Shown in pieces: positions 16,988 to 26,065 of a DNA stretch of 64,000 nucleotides. The stretch's first letter is position 1, and every line of letters begins with the position of its first letter. The notes below the pieces were generated by a model that was not told the origin of the DNA, ran no database searches, and saw only the letters and a list, made by a program, of their open reading frames with translations. A program made the position numbers and the translations under genes. This DNA is from Paraprevotella xylaniphila YIT 11841 (GTDB lineage: Bacteria > Bacteroidota > Bacteroidia > Bacteroidales > Bacteroidaceae): contig NZ_GL883831.1 of assembly GCF_000205165.1 (NCBI RefSeq), positions 1-64,000 of the forward strand, read 5' to 3'.

Positions 16988-19000
16988 TCAAAAAAGCACC
17001 CATTTGCAACGGTCTGAGAACTCCTGTCCACCCCGATGCCCGAAAGCCTCCACTTGGTTCTCCCCGTGCTTCAAACCTACCTTCCTCCAGATGCAAACGC
17101 TTCCGTCGCGCTCCGGACTGCCGCAATCCTTCCCGTTCACTTTCAGGCGGACGGTTTCGCAATTCGTATATACTTTGACATCTGTCAAAGAATCCCGACG
17201 GGCCACGTCCCTCCGGCTAGTGATATGTACCACCGGCTCTTCCGACCATTCCGACTGATAAAAGTAGAAAGCGTCCTTCCGTATCTTACGGTCGTAAGAG
17301 ACCAAACCTTTGTCATTCATCCCCGGCATATCACCCTCGTTGCGCGACGCACTGGCAAAATCGAACATGTTCCAGACGAAAGAACCCCACGCGAAACCGC
17401 AGCGCTTGATGGCATCGTAAGTCTGTTCGTGCACCGTGGCCTGCCATTCTTCGGGATGGAACACCCCATCGGCCTTCGGTGTCTTCTTTCCCGTCTGCCA
17501 ATGGTGCCACACGTTGGCTCCTGCCCCGTACTCGCTCACGGCAATGCCCTTTCCACCGCCCTTACGGTTCCAACGCTCCAAAGTGGGTTTCATTTCCGAC
17601 GGTTCCGCCCAATACCAACCGGGATAAGTGTTGAACGCCAAAAGGTCGGGCACGGTGTTTTCCGGCCGCCCCTCCACATTGGAGGCCAATACGGTCAGCC
17701 GTCCCGGGTCTTCGCGGTGCGCCACGTCATTGAGTTCCGAAATCAATCCTTTCACATCGCCCTTGGACAGTTCGTTCGACAAGCTCCAACAGAAAATGGA
17801 AGGGTGGTTGAAATTCTGTCGGACGAGTTCCGTCAATTCCGTTTTCATGTTCTCCGTGAATTCCGGGGTGTCCAAGGCTTTGCCGACCAAAGGAATCTCG
17901 GCCCAGACCAACATGCCCTCGCGGTCGCACAGGGTGTAAAACTCGTCCGAATGCGGATAATGTGCCAGCCGGATGCCGTTGGCACCGATTTCCTTGATGA
18001 GTGACATGTCCTCCCGGTGGTCGGCCGAAGAGATGGCCCAACCCTTGTCCGGACGATCCTGATGGCGGTTCACTCCTTTTATCTTATAAGGCTTCCCGTT
18101 CAGGATGAAACCTTTTTCAGCGTCCACACGGAAAGATCTCAGGCCGACATACTGCGACAGGGTGTCCAACACTTCCTTGCCCCGTTTCAGCTCCACGAAG
18201 ACACGGTACAGGTAAGGTGATTTACGCCCGTCCCACAACATGGGGTTGTCCACCGTCAACCGGTTCGTAAAATCGAGCCGTGCCTGTCCTTCTGTGGCTT
18301 GGGAGGTGGTGGCCGTCGCCACCAGTTTACCGGCGGCATCGAACACGTCCGCCTTCACGGACAATTCTTTCACCCGTTTCAGTCCGTTGTCCACTTTAGT
18401 GACTACCGACAAGTCCGCACGTCGCTCGTTGACCTGTTGACTGACATATACCCCGGAAGAAGCATAATCCAAAGGCGTGATGCAAGTCTTGGGCAATAGG
18501 AGGAGCGAGACAGGCCGGTAGATGCCGCCAAAGACGGTGAAGTCCCCCTCCAACGGGGCGATGTTCAACTCCTTACGGTTGGACACGGCAACCTCCAACA
18601 GGTTCTCGCCGGCATGCACGTAGGGTGTGATTTCAAAACAAAAGGCATTGAAACCTCCCACATGTTCTCCTACCTCCCGTCCGTTGACTTTCACTTCTGC
18701 CTTCTGGCTCGCCGCCTCGAAACGCAAAAATATTCGTTTTTTCATCATCGCGGGCGAAATGGACAAGGTGTAACGGTACGTGCCGTCGCCCCTGTAATAA
18801 TCGGGTGACGTGCCGTCTTTCGCATTCCACGTGTGAGGCACGTCCACTTGCTCCCATACGTCTTCCGCCCCATCCCTATCCAGACGGAAATCCCATTTCT
18901 CACTCAAAAAACTTTGCTGTCTGAGCTGCCCGGCCACAGGAACGGACAGGCATGCGCAAAACATCGCCAAGGCCACGGACCTTACTTTTAATACATTCAT
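16988..19000 (-). CDS. Secreted GH2-family beta-galactosidase/beta-glucuronidase-like enzyme
   Basis: The enzyme has 670 residues from the chosen start MNVLKVRSVALAMFCA, which gives a signal peptide cleaved near VAGQ; the longer open frame upstream lies before the promoter. The GH2 domain order is present: jelly-roll sugar-binding domain (about 28-200), Ig-like domain (about 205-310) and TIM barrel (about 315-610). The general acid is E410 in FCWSLSNEL and the nucleophile E490 in AVSEYGAG. It is short for a beta-galactosidase because the extra C-terminal domains are missing. Together with the convergent GH9 gene it could process a plant beta-glycan. Confidence 0.9.
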   Translation of the reverse strand: MNVLKVRSVALAMFCACLSVPVAGQLRQQSFLSEKWDFRLDRDGAEDVWEQVDVPHTWNAKDGTSPDYYRGDGTYRYTLSISPAMMKKRIFLRFEAASQKAEVKVNGREVGEHVGGFNAFCFEITPYVHAGENLLEVAVSNRKELNIAPLEGDFTVFGGIYRPVSLLLLPKTCITPLDYASSGVYVSQQVNERRADLSVVTKVDNGLKRVKELSVKADVFDAAGKLVATATTSQATEGQARLDFTNRLTVDNPMLWDGRKSPYLYRVFVELKRGKEVLDTLSQYVGLRSFRVDAEKGFILNGKPYKIKGVNRHQDRPDKGWAISSADHREDMSLIKEIGANGIRLAHYPHSDEFYTLCDREGMLVWAEIPLVGKALDTPEFTENMKTELTELVRQNFNHPSIFCWSLSNELSKGDVKGLISELNDVAHREDPGRLTVLASNVEGRPENTVPDLLAFNTYPGWYWAEPSEMKPTLERWNRKGGGKGIAVSEYGAGANVWHHWQTGKKTPKADGVFHPEEWQATVHEQTYDAIKRCGFAWGSFVWNMFDFASASRNEGDMPGMNDKGLVSYDRKIRKDAFYFYQSEWSEEPVVHITSRRDVARRDSLTDVKVYTNCETVRLKVNGKDCGSPERDGSVCIWRKVGLKHGENQVEAFGHRGGQEFSDRCKWVLF

Positions 19001-19038
19001 TGGTTCTAAAAGGTTAAGTTGCATATACAAAATGATGT

Positions 19039-19046
19039 CAAAGATA
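19039..19046 (-). promoter_or_regulatory. -7 box for the GH2 gene
   Basis: The minus strand reads TATCTTTG, about 38 bases before the start codon at 19000. It supports that start over the longer frame. Confidence 0.55.
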
Positions 19047-19152
19047 AGGGCCATCATCCTGCCGGGCACCATACATTCCCGTAATAAAATACGATTTTTG
19101 CGGCAAAAAGACTTTTGAAGCCGTCTTCTTCCCTCTTTTCGGAAGTTTTTCT

Positions 19153-19160
19153 TAGTTTTG
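19153..19160 (+). promoter_or_regulatory. -7 box for the hybrid histidine kinase gene
   Basis: TAgtTTTG matches the consensus. Initiation near 19167 excludes the upstream in-frame starts at 19115 and 19169 and supports translation from 19193. Confidence 0.55.
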
Positions 19161-19192
19161 CAAAAGGAATGAACAGCCACAGCCTTACTCTT

Positions 19193-21718
19193 ATGAAACA
19201 AAATACATCCTTCAAAATCGCCTGCGGATACTTTTTATTGATTTGTCTCCTGTTGGGTTCCATCTATTATATTTACCACCAAACCTCCTCACTGGCCCGG
19301 ATGTCCGGCAATGAACAGACGTTGGCAGAACGCCGGAAAGTGACCCACCAACTCGTCAGCCAACTTTATGAAACGGAAAACATCGGCCAGGCCGTCCATT
19401 TCGGCCGTTGGGAGGCATACCGCAAATACGTGCAATCCATGTCAAACGTACAACAGACCATATCTGCATTGGACACTTTATTCACCGATTCCCTGCAAAA
19501 GGCCCGGCTAGACACACTGTCTTCCTTGCTGACCGGCAAACAGGAAAACATGAAACGGTTGGTATTGACTTTGGAGAACAACTCCGCCCCGCAGATTTAC
19601 CAACACCAAATCAGCCTACTTGTCAAAAGCCAGGACACCGTCATCCAAAAGCCGCATATTACCCGGCAAATCATACAGAAAGACAAATCCTACACGGTGA
19701 AAGAACCGAAAAAGAATTTCTTCCAACGGTTGGCTTCCGCTTTCCATAAACCAGAAGCGGACACTACCGCCGTGAAACAAACCGTGCAAATCTTGGAAAC
19801 GGACACCATCCATCAAGAATTCAACGCAAGAGACACCCTTGCACATATCCTGGACAGCATAGAAAGCAGCATGAAACAATATAACAGCCGACGGCGGCAA
19901 CGCATCAACGCGCAAGCGGAACGGCTTTGGTACACGAGCCTCGAACTTAACAACCGCGTCACGCAACTCCTGGAAAGCATCGAGAAGGAAGAACAGCAAC
20001 GGTTGGAAGAAGAAAGCCGGAAAGCCTATATGGTGCGGAAACAGGCAGCCCTCACGACCGGACTCATCGCCACGGCTGCCATCCTTTTAGCCATTGTCTT
20101 TTTCGTCATCGTATGGCGTGACATCACCAAAAGCAACCATTACCGCCACGAGTTGGAAAAATCCAAGAAAAGAGCCGAAGACCTCTTGGTTTCCCGCGAG
20201 AAATTGATGCTGACCGTGACACATGACATCAAGGCACCGGTAGGTTCCATCATGGGGTACACGGAACTCCTGGTCCCCTACGTCCGGGAAAACCGCCCCA
20301 AAAACTATTTGGACAATATCCGCAGCTCGTCCGAACATCTGCTCAGCCTCGTCGGTTCTTTGTTGGACTATCACAAACTGGAAGCCCATAAAATGGATTT
20401 GCACCCAGTCAGCTTCAGTCCGGACGAACTCTTACGCACCATAGCCCAAAGCTTCTTGCCCATGGCGGAGAAAAAAGGATTGGCACTGCAATTCGAGACC
20501 TCTCCCGAAACCCGACGGACCTATACCGGCGATGCTTTCCGCATCCGGCAGATTACGGACAACCTGTTAAGCAATGCCCTGAAATTCACACGGCAGGGGC
20601 ATATCCTCCTTCGCGCCAAAATGCACGGCCGCCTGCTTTGCATCACCGTACGCGATACAGGATGCGGAATGACTGCGGAAGAACAACAAATGATTTTCAA
20701 GGAATTTACCCGCCTGAGCAGTGCACAAGGGGAAGAAGGGGTTGGTTTGGGACTATCCATCACGCTGAAACTTGTACAACTCCTTCAAGGAGAAATCCAT
20801 TTGGAAAGTACTCTCGGAAAAGGCACTTCCTTCTTTGTCACACTCCCCTTGCAACTCACCCACAAAAAACAGGTTCCTGTCGCAGAAGCCCCTGCCACCC
20901 TTGAATCCGTAGAGCGTCCTCTCCATATATTGCTGATTGACGACGACCGTATCCAAATGCAGCTGACCCAAGCGATGTTGCAGCAAATCCAACCGGAAAA
21001 AGCGGATTGGGAGATTGTTTCCTGCCGAACGCCGGAAGAAGTATTCCACCGGGTTGGACAATGCCGTTTCGATTTGTTGTTCACAGACATACAAATGCCG
21101 TCCATGAACGGCTTCGAATTATTGAAGAAAGTACGAGCACTGAATCCTCCCGCCCACGCACAACTCCCTGTGGTGGCCATCACGGCACGTAACGACATGC
21201 AAGAAGCGTTTTTCAGGGAACACGGGTTCGCCACCTGCCTTTACAAGCCATTTAACCAAAAAGACCTGGCTCAAGCCATCCGGAAGGCACTCGGAGAAGC
21301 CTGTCCAGAAGTAAAAGAAGCACCAGGGAAACCCGAAGTTGCGCCATCCCAAACGTCGCCCGCCATCGACCTTGAACCGTTGACTGAATTCGCCGGAGAC
21401 GACCGGAACGCCGCACAGGAAATCCTGAATACCTTCCTACAAGAAACCCTCCTGCATGCCAAAGCGTTCAAAAAGGCTTACGAACAAAAGGATAAGGCCG
21501 AAATATGCAGGATAGCCCATAAATTGCTTCCTACCTTCACCCTTGTGGGAGCTCCCTGCATCAAAGCATTACGGACTTTGGAACAACAACGGGATGAACA
21601 GGTATGGGACGACACGGACAACGTCCCGGCACAAGAAGTCATCGAGTCTTTCCACCTCATCGTCCGTGCCCTGAAAGAAAAGAATGGCAGTGGACCTGCA
21701 CATCAGCATGAATATTAA
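19193..21718 (+). CDS. Hybrid sensor histidine kinase with receiver and Hpt domains
   Basis: The 841-residue membrane protein has a first transmembrane helix at about 8-28, a long mostly helical extracytoplasmic sensor region (about 30-280), a second helix at about 283-306, the dimerisation domain with the phosphorylated histidine in LTVTHDIKAPVG (about 344), the ATPase motifs DNLLSNALKF, DTGCGM and GVGLGLSI, a receiver domain with aspartate in LLFTDIQMPS (about 628), and a C-terminal Hpt domain with AHKLLPTF (about 773). Phosphate can therefore pass His-Asp-His and on to the adjacent sigma-54 regulator, 82 bases downstream. The ligand is unknown; the sensor region matches no family I recognise. 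Confidence 0.93.
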   Translation: MKQNTSFKIACGYFLLICLLLGSIYYIYHQTSSLARMSGNEQTLAERRKVTHQLVSQLYETENIGQAVHFGRWEAYRKYVQSMSNVQQTISALDTLFTDSLQKARLDTLSSLLTGKQENMKRLVLTLENNSAPQIYQHQISLLVKSQDTVIQKPHITRQIIQKDKSYTVKEPKKNFFQRLASAFHKPEADTTAVKQTVQILETDTIHQEFNARDTLAHILDSIESSMKQYNSRRRQRINAQAERLWYTSLELNNRVTQLLESIEKEEQQRLEEESRKAYMVRKQAALTTGLIATAAILLAIVFFVIVWRDITKSNHYRHELEKSKKRAEDLLVSREKLMLTVTHDIKAPVGSIMGYTELLVPYVRENRPKNYLDNIRSSSEHLLSLVGSLLDYHKLEAHKMDLHPVSFSPDELLRTIAQSFLPMAEKKGLALQFETSPETRRTYTGDAFRIRQITDNLLSNALKFTRQGHILLRAKMHGRLLCITVRDTGCGMTAEEQQMIFKEFTRLSSAQGEEGVGLGLSITLKLVQLLQGEIHLESTLGKGTSFFVTLPLQLTHKKQVPVAEAPATLESVERPLHILLIDDDRIQMQLTQAMLQQIQPEKADWEIVSCRTPEEVFHRVGQCRFDLLFTDIQMPSMNGFELLKKVRALNPPAHAQLPVVAITARNDMQEAFFREHGFATCLYKPFNQKDLAQAIRKALGEACPEVKEAPGKPEVAPSQTSPAIDLEPLTEFAGDDRNAAQEILNTFLQETLLHAKAFKKAYEQKDKAEICRIAHKLLPTFTLVGAPCIKALRTLEQQRDEQVWDDTDNVPAQEVIESFHLIVRALKEKNGSGPAHQHEY

Positions 21719-21766
21719 AACATTTAAAAAGCCGCCCCGCATATACTTTCGTACTGCAAAAGGCAT

Positions 21767-21774
21767 TATCTTTG
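21767..21774 (+). promoter_or_regulatory. -7 box for the response regulator gene
   Basis: TAtcTTTG in the 82-base gap suggests the regulator also has its own promoter besides readthrough from the kinase. Confidence 0.5.
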
Positions 21775-21800
21775 CGTCAACTTAATCCGATAAAGACCAC

Positions 21801-23162
21801 ATGGCAGCCATTCTCATAGTAGAAGACGACTTGACGTTTGCCACCATGCTTAAAACGTGGTTGGGCAAACAAGGATTCCAAACCAGTACAGCCGGAGACT
21901 TATCCAAAGCGCACAAGTTATTGGAACATCAGTCGTATGACCTCATCCTGTCGGACCTGAGGTTACCGGAAGGCGACGGCCTTTCCCTGCTTGACTGGAT
22001 GCAAAAACACGGCCTTGCCGTTCCTTTTATCGTCATGACCAGCTATGCCGATGTCCAGAATGCCGTAAACGCCATGAAACAAGGGGCATGCGACTACATT
22101 GCCAAACCAGTGCAACCGGCCATGCTTCTGGACAAGATAAAGGATGCCTTGTCCGCGTCTTCTGCAACCCGCTCCAAAAAAGATACGGCTCCCGAAGAGG
22201 TTCAAGCAGATACCGAATCCCGCCCGGCATTCCTGGAAGGGAAAAGCGAGGCGGCACGCCAACTTTACAATTACGTGGCTTTGGTAGCTCCGACACCGCT
22301 TTCGGTACTCATCAACGGTGCCAGCGGTACCGGAAAAGAATATGTGGCCCACCGCATACACCAATTAAGCAAGAGGGCTGATAAACCCTTTGTAGCCATC
22401 GACTGCGGAGCCATGCTCAAAGAACTGGCGGCTTCCGAATTTTTCGGCCACGTGAAAGGTTCGTTTACGGGTGCCGTAACCGACAAAACCGGAGCTTTCG
22501 TAGAAGCCAACGGCGGCACGCTGTTTCTCGACGAAGTGGGCAACCTGAGCTACGACGTGCAAGTACAGCTCTTGCGGGCCATCCAGGAACGCAAAATACG
22601 TCCGGTGGGTTCCAATCAGGAAATAGAAGTGGATGTCCGGCTTGTCTGTGCCACCAACGAGAACTTGCAACAGGCCATCTCCCGTGGAGAATTCCGTGAA
22701 GACCTCTACCACCGCCTGAACGAATTCACCCTGCACATGCCTTCCCTGAAAGACCGGGGTGAAGACATCCTTTTATTTGCCAACTTCTTTCTGGACCAAG
22801 CCAACAAGGAACTGGAAAGGCATATCGTAGGTTTCGACGCCCCGGCTTCGGAAGCGTTGCTCAATTACGCATGGCCCGGTAATTTACGCGAATTGAAAAA
22901 CCGGGTGAAACGCGCCACTTTGCTGGCACAAGACCGCCTGATCCATAAGACCGATTTGGGAGAGTTCAATGTCATAAACTGTGGCGAAGAAGAACTCCCT
23001 GCAGCAACTCCTTTCGCCTTACACGATAAAAATACCGAGAAAGAACGTATCCTGCAGGCCCTGCAAACGGCACACCACAACAAAGCGCGTGCCGCACGCC
23101 TTTTAGGCATAGACCGCAAAACCCTCTACAACAAAATCAAGCTCTACGACATTCCACAATAA
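21801..23162 (+). CDS. Sigma-54-dependent response regulator (NtrC family)
   Basis: This 453-residue regulator has a receiver domain (1-120; phosphoacceptor D52 in LILSDLRLP, K102 in IAKPVQP), a sigma-54-activating AAA+ domain (about 145-380; Walker A GASGTGKE, the sigma-54 contact loop GSFTGA in place of GAFTGA, Walker B GGTLFLDEVG) and a Fis-type helix-turn-helix (NKARAARLLGIDRKTLYNKI). It should bind enhancer-like sites and open sigma-54 promoters when phosphorylated by the kinase upstream. The next gene has such a promoter, with inverted half-sites at the expected distance. Confidence 0.95.
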   Translation: MAAILIVEDDLTFATMLKTWLGKQGFQTSTAGDLSKAHKLLEHQSYDLILSDLRLPEGDGLSLLDWMQKHGLAVPFIVMTSYADVQNAVNAMKQGACDYIAKPVQPAMLLDKIKDALSASSATRSKKDTAPEEVQADTESRPAFLEGKSEAARQLYNYVALVAPTPLSVLINGASGTGKEYVAHRIHQLSKRADKPFVAIDCGAMLKELAASEFFGHVKGSFTGAVTDKTGAFVEANGGTLFLDEVGNLSYDVQVQLLRAIQERKIRPVGSNQEIEVDVRLVCATNENLQQAISRGEFREDLYHRLNEFTLHMPSLKDRGEDILLFANFFLDQANKELERHIVGFDAPASEALLNYAWPGNLRELKNRVKRATLLAQDRLIHKTDLGEFNVINCGEEELPAATPFALHDKNTEKERILQALQTAHHNKARAARLLGIDRKTLYNKIKLYDIPQ

Positions 23163-23202
23163 TAGTGTGGAATTCTTCCCCACTCATCCCCACATTCCAC
23201 AC
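23151..23202 (+). promoter_or_regulatory. Candidate enhancer sites for the sigma-54 regulator
   Basis: Three copies of the same half-site occur: ATTCCACA at 23151-23158 (overlapping the end of the regulator gene), its complement GTGTGGAAT at 23165-23173 and ATTCCACAC at 23194-23202. They lie roughly 105-155 bases before the predicted sigma-54 start, the usual range for enhancer binding. Binding is inferred. Confidence 0.5.
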
Positions 23203-23281
23203 GTATGCTTTTGAGCCTCATGCTATCTTAAGCGGAAAGAAATCATTTATAATCAATTCCTTACAATCATCTTTCTTTTTC

Positions 23282-23296
23282 TGGCATACCTCTTGT
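23282..23296 (+). promoter_or_regulatory. Sigma-54 (-24/-12) promoter for the repeat protein gene
   Basis: TGGCATACCTCTTGT fits the consensus TGGCAYRNNNNTTGC with correct spacing and one mismatch in the -12 element (TTGT instead of TTGC). Transcription would begin near 23308, 50 bases before the start codon. Confidence 0.6.
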
Positions 23297-23357
23297 CCAT
23301 TAGTTTGGCAGATGACAAGATAAAACAGTCAAACAATTAAATAAAACAGAAAGCATT

Positions 23358-23819
23358 ATGAAAAAGTTATTTGCAACAGCCTTGATGGCTATGAGTATGG
23401 GAAGCGTTTTTGCACAGGGTAACATCGTAGCAAACGACACAGTTAAGACAGATACTACAAAGAACTGTCCTGCAAAAGGTTGCCAGAAATCATTGGCTGC
23501 CCTCATTTCCAACGATACTGTAACCACAGACAGCACCAAAGCCAAATTAACCGCCATGTTGGCGTACGTAGCTATGAATGATACGGTAACCACCGACTCC
23601 ACAAAATCCGCTCCGGCTGCATTAGTGGCACAGAACGACACAGTTACGACAGACAGCACGAAAGCTCAACCGGCCAAACCGGCAGCTTTAGTAGCCATGA
23701 TTGAGGAGAAGGATACGACTCAAACCAAAGATGCAAAAACAACTCCTTCCACTTGCGACAAAAAAGCAGGAGAGAAAGCGATCCAAGCATTAAACGCCAT
23801 GAGAAAAATCACCGCCTAA
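23358..23819 (+). CDS. Small secreted protein with NDTVTTDSTK repeats, unknown function
   Basis: The 153-residue product has a signal peptide (MKKLFATALMAMSMGSVFAQ). The mature part contains four copies of a motif close to NDTVTTDSTK (starting near residues 26, 52, 75 and 95) and a weaker fifth, separated by alanine/leucine-rich segments. The copies differ at synonymous positions in the DNA, so the motif seems kept by selection on the protein. Two cysteines stand in CPAKGC and one near the C terminus. It has no relative I recognise. A sigma-54 promoter and regulator sites directly upstream make it the likely target of the two-component system. Confidence 0.8.
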   Translation: MKKLFATALMAMSMGSVFAQGNIVANDTVKTDTTKNCPAKGCQKSLAALISNDTVTTDSTKAKLTAMLAYVAMNDTVTTDSTKSAPAALVAQNDTVTTDSTKAQPAKPAALVAMIEEKDTTQTKDAKTTPSTCDKKAGEKAIQALNAMRKITA

Positions 23820-23843
23820 CCACACTGATTTTTCTCATTTTAA

Positions 23844-23880
23844 AAGAGGAGAACGTGCCCGCGTTCTCCTCTTATTTTTC
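23844..23880 (+). terminator. Terminator after the repeat protein gene
   Basis: Perfect 12-bp arms (23844-23855 and 23862-23873) close a TGCCCG loop and are followed by ATTTTTCC. The right arm overlaps the stop codon of the convergent gene. Confidence 0.85.
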
Positions 23881-24675
23881 CTCTTCCCCAGTTTGCTTTT
23901 CGGTCAGATACTTCCAGTAACGCACCGGCATGTCTTTCCGGTGCTTACGGGGATTCAAGCGTTCCTTAATACAAATGGCTTTGAAATACGTCCGCCACAT
24001 CTCCTGATACCACATTTCATCCTCGTCCCGCATCGCTTCGCTCAAACGTCCGTCCGGCAACCGGAAAACCTCTGCTCCATCTTCAAAAGTAACACGCACG
24101 GACTTATGCCCGGCATAATAGTAGCCATACCGGCGGCGACGGTCGTAAATCAGCCAACATTCTTCCGAAAAACGGTCACTAAAATGCGGAACGATTAAAG
24201 GCAACACGTCATAGTCCGGCTCAATCATGGCAAAATAAGTCCCGTCGGCAGTTTTCTGGAAGCGCACGAATTGCATCATGCGAAGACGTTCACAACGTAC
24301 CTTACGATAGGTATTCGTCACAAAAAGCACATCCGGATCTGCAAAATTCGTTTCAATGCTTTGCCCGGCCTTCACGGCTTTGCATACATACCGAAACAAA
24401 GGTAAGTCCAAATCCGGCAGTTCGGAAAAAAGACTGGTCGTCAGGCAAGCCAATGCAGCGGATGAAAGTTTCCGTTGCAATGCCCGAAACACTCTTCCGG
24501 CTTTTTCCTCGTCCGTTATCACCCGATGTACGACCGCAAAAAGAGGAGGCGTATCCTTTTCTCCGATAATCGCCACAGGAAACTGGTGACGGTAGAATGC
24601 ATCGAACACCGCTGTCAGCAAACCGTCCCACGTACGGTCGTACACGAATACACAATCCTCTGTCATACTCCTCAT
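23872..24675 (-). CDS. TIGR03915-family putative DNA repair protein
   Basis: This 267-residue protein matches the DUF4130/TIGR03915 family: VFVYDRTWDGLLTAVFDAFY at the N terminus, TNTYRKVRCERLRMMQFVRF in the middle and YYYAGHKSVRV plus RHRKDMPVRYWKYLTE at the end. The family is always found beside the radical SAM protein encoded here directly upstream, and in some bacteria the domain is fused to a uracil-DNA-glycosylase-like domain, so a role in DNA base repair or modification is assumed; no activity is known to me. The ATGA overlap with the upstream gene sets the start at 24675. Confidence 0.85.
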   Translation of the reverse strand: MRSMTEDCVFVYDRTWDGLLTAVFDAFYRHQFPVAIIGEKDTPPLFAVVHRVITDEEKAGRVFRALQRKLSSAALACLTTSLFSELPDLDLPLFRYVCKAVKAGQSIETNFADPDVLFVTNTYRKVRCERLRMMQFVRFQKTADGTYFAMIEPDYDVLPLIVPHFSDRFSEECWLIYDRRRRYGYYYAGHKSVRVTFEDGAEVFRLPDGRLSEAMRDEDEMWYQEMWRTYFKAICIKERLNPRKHRKDMPVRYWKYLTEKQTGEEEK

Positions 24676-25946
24676 GCAGGTTCCTCCTTAAACAGCAACG
24701 TCAACTGCCCGTCGTTCTGTTTCTTCCGGCTTTTCGACTGCACCAATAAAGAACGGACTCGTTCGGGATAAAGCTCATTCACTCCCTTGGCTTCCAACTC
24801 CCCACAGGTTATGAAATACTGGGCACGCTTCATCACGCATCCCATTTTCTTCAAATCAAAACTCGTCAAACGTCCGAAACGTCGCGAACAGACAATCAGA
24901 CGGGCCGACTTTACCCCAATACCGGGCACCCGTAGAATCCGTTCATACTCCGCACGGTTCACATCCACGGGAAATTGTTCGGGATGCCGAAGAGCCCAAG
25001 CCAGCTTCGGATCCACTTCCAAATCCAAATCAGGATGCGTTTCATCCACAATCTCTTCCACTTTGAACTGATAGAACCTCATCAACCAGTCTGCCTGATA
25101 CAAACGGTTTTCCCTGACCAACGGCGGTTGTTTCAGAGCCGGAAGGCGAGGGTCGTACGTATTCACTGCCACATAACCGGAATAATACACGCGACGCATG
25201 GTAGGCCGACCGTATAATGCGGACGAAAGGTGCAAAATATCCCGGTCGGACTCCCCGGTTGCTCCCACAATCATTTGCGTGCTCTGTCCCGCCGGAACAA
25301 AACGGGGAGCATGCCGGTGTTTTTTCCGTTCTTCCGCACTCTCCAGTACACCTTGCTGTATATATCCCATAGGGCGGTAGACACTCTCATGATCTTTCTC
25401 CGGTGCCAACAACTTTAGCGAAGCCTCATTGGGAATCTCTATGTTCACACTCATACGGTCTGCATACAAACCCGCCTCGTCCACCAACTCACGACTGGCC
25501 CCCGGAATACTTTTCAAATGGATATACCCATTAAAACGGTGCACCGTACGCAAGTCTTTCACTACACGCACCAAACGTTCCATCGTATAGTCGGGATTCC
25601 TCACCACACCGGAACTCAGGAACAATCCCTCGATATAATTCCTTTTGTAGAACTCCATCGTCAGGTCTACCAATTCCGATACGGAGAGTGTGGCACGGGG
25701 AATATCATTCGTACGGCGGTTGATACAATAAGCACAATCGTAAATACAATAGTTCGTCAGCATGACTTTCAGCAAGGAGATGCAACGCCCGTCCTCGGCA
25801 AAACTATGACAAATGCCTATGCCTCCCACGGTATTCCCCACTCCGCCTTTCACGTTACGCCTCACCGTGCCGCTCGAAGAGCAGGACACATCATATTTGG
25901 CCGACTCAGCCAATATCTTCAACTTCTTGAGCGTATCGTCTTTCAT
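24672..25946 (-). CDS. Putative DNA modification/repair radical SAM protein (TIGR03916)
   Basis: The radical SAM cluster motif CX3CX2C is seen in MLTNYCIYDCAYC, followed by a TIM-barrel-like body with HLKSIPGASRELVDEAG. Near the C terminus ILRVPGIGVKSARLIVC is a helix-hairpin-helix DNA-binding motif, which supports an action on DNA. The start is placed at 25946 (MKDDTLKKLKIL) because the longer frame begins with TTG inside the -7 box. It is translationally coupled (ATGA) to the TIGR03915 protein. The reaction is unknown. Confidence 0.88.
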   Translation of the reverse strand: MKDDTLKKLKILAESAKYDVSCSSSGTVRRNVKGGVGNTVGGIGICHSFAEDGRCISLLKVMLTNYCIYDCAYCINRRTNDIPRATLSVSELVDLTMEFYKRNYIEGLFLSSGVVRNPDYTMERLVRVVKDLRTVHRFNGYIHLKSIPGASRELVDEAGLYADRMSVNIEIPNEASLKLLAPEKDHESVYRPMGYIQQGVLESAEERKKHRHAPRFVPAGQSTQMIVGATGESDRDILHLSSALYGRPTMRRVYYSGYVAVNTYDPRLPALKQPPLVRENRLYQADWLMRFYQFKVEEIVDETHPDLDLEVDPKLAWALRHPEQFPVDVNRAEYERILRVPGIGVKSARLIVCSRRFGRLTSFDLKKMGCVMKRAQYFITCGELEAKGVNELYPERVRSLLVQSKSRKKQNDGQLTLLFKEEPA

Positions 25947-25970
25947 ACCGCAAACCACTTTTTGTTTTTG

Positions 25971-25978
25971 CAAAGATA
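25971..25978 (-). promoter_or_regulatory. -7 box for the DNA repair pair
   Basis: The minus strand reads TATCTTTG; the predicted start near 25964 leaves a short leader before 25946. Confidence 0.55.
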
Positions 25979-26000
25979 ACCCTTTTCAGCAGATTAGGAA

Positions 26001-26034
26001 AAAGCCGCTCCGGGTTTTCATCCGAAGCGGCTTT
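26001..26034 (-). terminator. Terminator after the 56-residue ORF
   Basis: On the minus strand AAAGCCGCTTCGGA pairs with CCGGAGCGGCTTT (9 bp perfect plus imperfect upper stem) and is followed by TTCC preceded by a T-run in GGCTTTTTCC. It ends the operon of the large secreted protein and the small ORF. Confidence 0.75.
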
Positions 26035-26065
26035 GCCGTATCACGTTCAAAAGTGTACCAAAGTA

